A model generated the notes under the pieces. That model was not told the DNA's origin, made no database searches, and saw only the letters and a program-made list of their open reading frames with translations. The position numbers and the translations under genes are program-made. Source: Candidatus Melainabacteria bacterium (GTDB taxonomy: Bacteria; Vulcanimicrobiota; JABDET01). Taken from it: a stretch of DNA of 54,042 nucleotides. This document shows, in pieces, positions 52,351 through 54,042 of this stretch (positions are counted from its first letter, which is position 1; the number at the start of each line of letters is the position of its first letter). The stretch lies in assembly GCA_013286945.1 (NCBI GenBank), contig JABDET010000003.1:1-54042 (forward strand), given 5' to 3'.

Positions 52351-52405
52351 ACAGGCCCATTAGAACCTGCTTTCAAAAATCCTTCTCTACTCAGAGAGCG
52401 ATCCG

Positions 52406-52762
52406 TCATCCGGACACTTGGAGAAACAACTTTTTAGTTTGCTTAATCTCGTATCGAATCCGTCCCAGATTGGCTCCAGGAATCGCAATGATGACAAGCA
52501 GTTCTTTAGGTGACAAAGCATCAAAGGTGATGTTCAAGCCGTCATACTCAATGTAACTTTGGCCAGCATTCTCCTTGCCAAGTTCCTTGCCGAGGCTTTC
52601 AGCACTTTTTCTACTCTCGGAAACGAGTCGAACCAAACCTTCAAGCTGATCCAACGAAACCGGAAGAGACTCCAAAATCTCTCCCTTGTCAGAAACAATC
52701 AACGCTCCCTTGAGTCCCTCAAGGCTCTTGAGTCGTTCCAAGACTGATTGATATTGTCCCAT
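52406..52762 (-). CDS. Roadblock/LC7-domain protein (MglB-like)
   Basis: 118 residues covering a single roadblock domain: helix QYQSVLERLKSLEGLKGALIVSDKGEILES, central strands GLNITFDALSPKELLVIIAIPGANLGRIRYEI. In Myxococcus MglB, a protein of this class, activates the polarity GTPase MglA. No GTPase gene is visible here. It starts five bases after the stop of the 296-residue gene. Confidence 0.82.
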   Translation of the reverse strand: MGQYQSVLERLKSLEGLKGALIVSDKGEILESLPVSLDQLEGLVRLVSESRKSAESLGKELGKENAGQSYIEYDGLNITFDALSPKELLVIIAIPGANLGRIRYEIKQTKKLFLQVSG

Positions 52763-52767
52763 CTTAC

Positions 52768-53658
52768 TTACGTTGGCCTTACTAGAACGAGCTCGTCTTT
52801 ATTCACTCCAAGTTTCTTCTGGATGGATGAAACAAATGAAATTCGATTTCCAAGTCCCTTTTTCCCAGTCACTTTATACGACACCGGAGCACTTTGCCCC
52901 ACGATGATTTCGACTTTTTGTACTGTTCCATAACGCGACCATTCGCGTAACACCGTTTCATCAACGCGAACCACATTCCCTCCACCCAAGCGAAGCGCTG
53001 TTGATTCGATGGTGGCTGTAAGCTCACGATAGCGGCTAAGTTCTTCCACCATTTGCTTCCCTTTTCGATCAATCAGTTCGAACTTCTCCCCATAACTATT
53101 GATGATTCCTCCCTCTGAAGAAAGTTTTTCGATAATGTCAGAAACCTTTTCAGGTCCTGTGATGATTTGTCCATAAGCATCAAGGAAATTGTCAGTCACA
53201 ATGTGCCCTTGACTTAAGAGGAAATAAACAGAATCCTTCTTTTCGTTTCCTTGAATCTCGACCACCCCGGTCAGCTTGTCTGAATCAAGAGAGCTTAAGA
53301 GTTTGCGAAACTCCTTTTTTCGAACCTGATAGTTGGCGTACTTTTCCTGAAATGCAAACCAGTTCGATAAGACATCCACGAGATCAGGAGACAGCACGAA
53401 AGAAGATAAGTTCAAGGAGGCCTTGCGAAGTCGATGATAAAGGAGAAGCTCCGAAATCAAAGAAAAATTTCTCCCCGAAATCTCGATGACGCTCTTAACG
53501 ATCCCTTCCTTGAGGAAAGCACAGTAGGCCGTATCACCCGTATCTGCTTTCACATAACCGTTGAAGCCGTGGTGTTGAAGATTAGCCAATTTCAGCTTCA
53601 AATCTTCCAACAAGAGGGGGGTTTCCTTCAACAAAGCATTCCCTCGTGGCAAATTCAT
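52768..53658 (-). CDS. Unknown protein with DUF4388-like regions
   Basis: 296 residues. Two segments (about 25-75 and 125-175) have the pattern 'folded strand, GYV/GVVEI, YCAFLKEG or YFLLSQGHIV' typical of DUF4388/PATAN-type domains found with receivers and roadblock proteins. The C-terminus (SFVSSIQKKLGVNKDELVLVRP) looks like a small beta domain. I infer a signalling adaptor; confidence in the domain name is moderate. It overlaps the upstream gene by four bases. Confidence 0.62.
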   Translation of the reverse strand: MNLPRGNALLKETPLLLEDLKLKLANLQHHGFNGYVKADTGDTAYCAFLKEGIVKSVIEISGRNFSLISELLLYHRLRKASLNLSSFVLSPDLVDVLSNWFAFQEKYANYQVRKKEFRKLLSSLDSDKLTGVVEIQGNEKKDSVYFLLSQGHIVTDNFLDAYGQIITGPEKVSDIIEKLSSEGGIINSYGEKFELIDRKGKQMVEELSRYRELTATIESTALRLGGGNVVRVDETVLREWSRYGTVQKVEIIVGQSAPVSYKVTGKKGLGNRISFVSSIQKKLGVNKDELVLVRPT

Positions 53659-54041
53659 CCTTTTTCCTCATTCCCCCCAAGATCCAAAGAAATTTCACGT
53701 CCCCTCTTCGGAGAAGGAGTTGACGCCTTCATCAACGATTTCCATGGGTCTTCAATTTCCACCGGAGAATTTGGAGACATGGCTCCAGGGTTCGGAATCT
53801 CGTTCCCAGCCGCGGGCTCTGATGGAATCGCAGTGGTTCTTCCTGGAGGTGGCAGGAGCGCCTCAGGCATACTATTCCCCGGAGAAAAACTGCTGCTTGC
53901 ACTTTCAGTGGGCTTCTCTTCAGAAGGCTCGTTCATTTCTGCCAAATGTTTAAACGGGTCTCTGTATTCTTCACTGGCTGAAGCCACCTCCTCATCCACC
54001 GCATGGCTCCTACGGCTTAAAAAATCCCACCCGAGAGCCAT
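53655..54041 (-). CDS. Unknown disordered protein (possibly partial at the right edge)
   Basis: 128 codons from an ATG one base inside the window edge, so the true start may lie outside. The product is low-complexity: acidic stretches, then Pro/Ser/Gly-rich sequence, with short repeats of DP(F/W)K (DPFKHL, DPWKSL). It ends GREISLDLGGNEEKG and overlaps the next gene (ATGA). Repeated DPxK motifs in a disordered chain suggest a binding scaffold in the signalling operon; this is inference. Confidence 0.5.
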   Translation of the reverse strand: MALGWDFLSRRSHAVDEEVASASEEYRDPFKHLAEMNEPSEEKPTESASSSFSPGNSMPEALLPPPGRTTAIPSEPAAGNEIPNPGAMSPNSPVEIEDPWKSLMKASTPSPKRGREISLDLGGNEEKG

Positions 54042-54042
54042 C

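Noticed and set aside
1-54042. tRNA or rRNA genes
   Set aside because: I saw no cloverleaf with a GGTTCGAATCC-type arm in a gene gap and no rRNA-like sequence, though a covariance search was not possible.

Overview
This window appears to be chromosome from an uncultured Gram-negative bacterium. TonB/ExbB/ExbD, an O-antigen ligase, a lipoprotein and signal peptides imply an outer membrane. Base composition is moderate, GTG and TTG starts are common, and genes are tightly packed, often with ATGA overlaps. The mix of split glycine decarboxylase (GcvPA/GcvPB), PolX, RtcB with archease, GGDEF/HD-GYP and roadblock proteins beside receivers fits a deep-branching candidate phylum or a myxobacteria-like lineage. 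I cannot fix the phylum from the sequence.

Layout. 0-4.2 kb: a dipeptide-permease N-terminus leaving the window, a GHMP kinase, an unknown protein, an EamA transporter, a zinc-ribbon membrane protein, and a rearrangement scar where a DppC C-terminus abuts the tail of an unrelated gene. 4.1-10.6 kb: leftward operon aroE-aroC-aroK-aroB-aroQ-comEC. 10.6-20.5 kb: an exported TPR protein, a GAF-GGDEF-HD-GYP cyclic-di-GMP enzyme, a small unknown, the glycine-cleavage set gcvT-gcvH-gcvPA-gcvPB, and a formyltransferase. 20.5-24.5 kb: rightward exbD-TPR-exbB-exbD-tonB-GNAT. 24.6-32.0 kb: an accessory block of unrecognised signal-less proteins plus an ankyrin protein, surrounding pyrF and separating it from pyrE. 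32.0-38.2 kb: pyrE, glycosyltransferase, ndk, rsmI, lipoprotein, archease, rtcB, and a zinc-finger gene whose promoter implies leaderless mRNA. 38.2-42.9 kb: ddl, polX, an Asn/Gln-rich small protein, lysS. 42.9-48.8 kb: a surface-polysaccharide cluster. 48.8-54.0 kb: a signalling cluster (TPR-roadblock, histidine kinase, two receivers, roadblock, two unknowns).

Two results stand out. First, three of the four polysaccharide genes (CapD/WbpM-like dehydratase, DegT-type aminotransferase, O-antigen ligase) are each broken by a single-base frameshift exactly at a homopolymer: G8, C9 and T9 on the coding strand. A further C9 tract sits in frame in tonB. This is the signature of slipped-strand phase variation, although homopolymer sequencing error must be excluded. 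Second, genes of the accessory block, plus the unknown gene at 1.4-2.1 kb, share an upstream element close to TTTACAAANNGTTAAC (half-site TTAACAA). Its centre lies about 31, 42, 52 or 64 bp from the -10 box, roughly whole helical turns, suggesting one unknown activator controls a small regulon of uncharacterised, possibly secreted, proteins.
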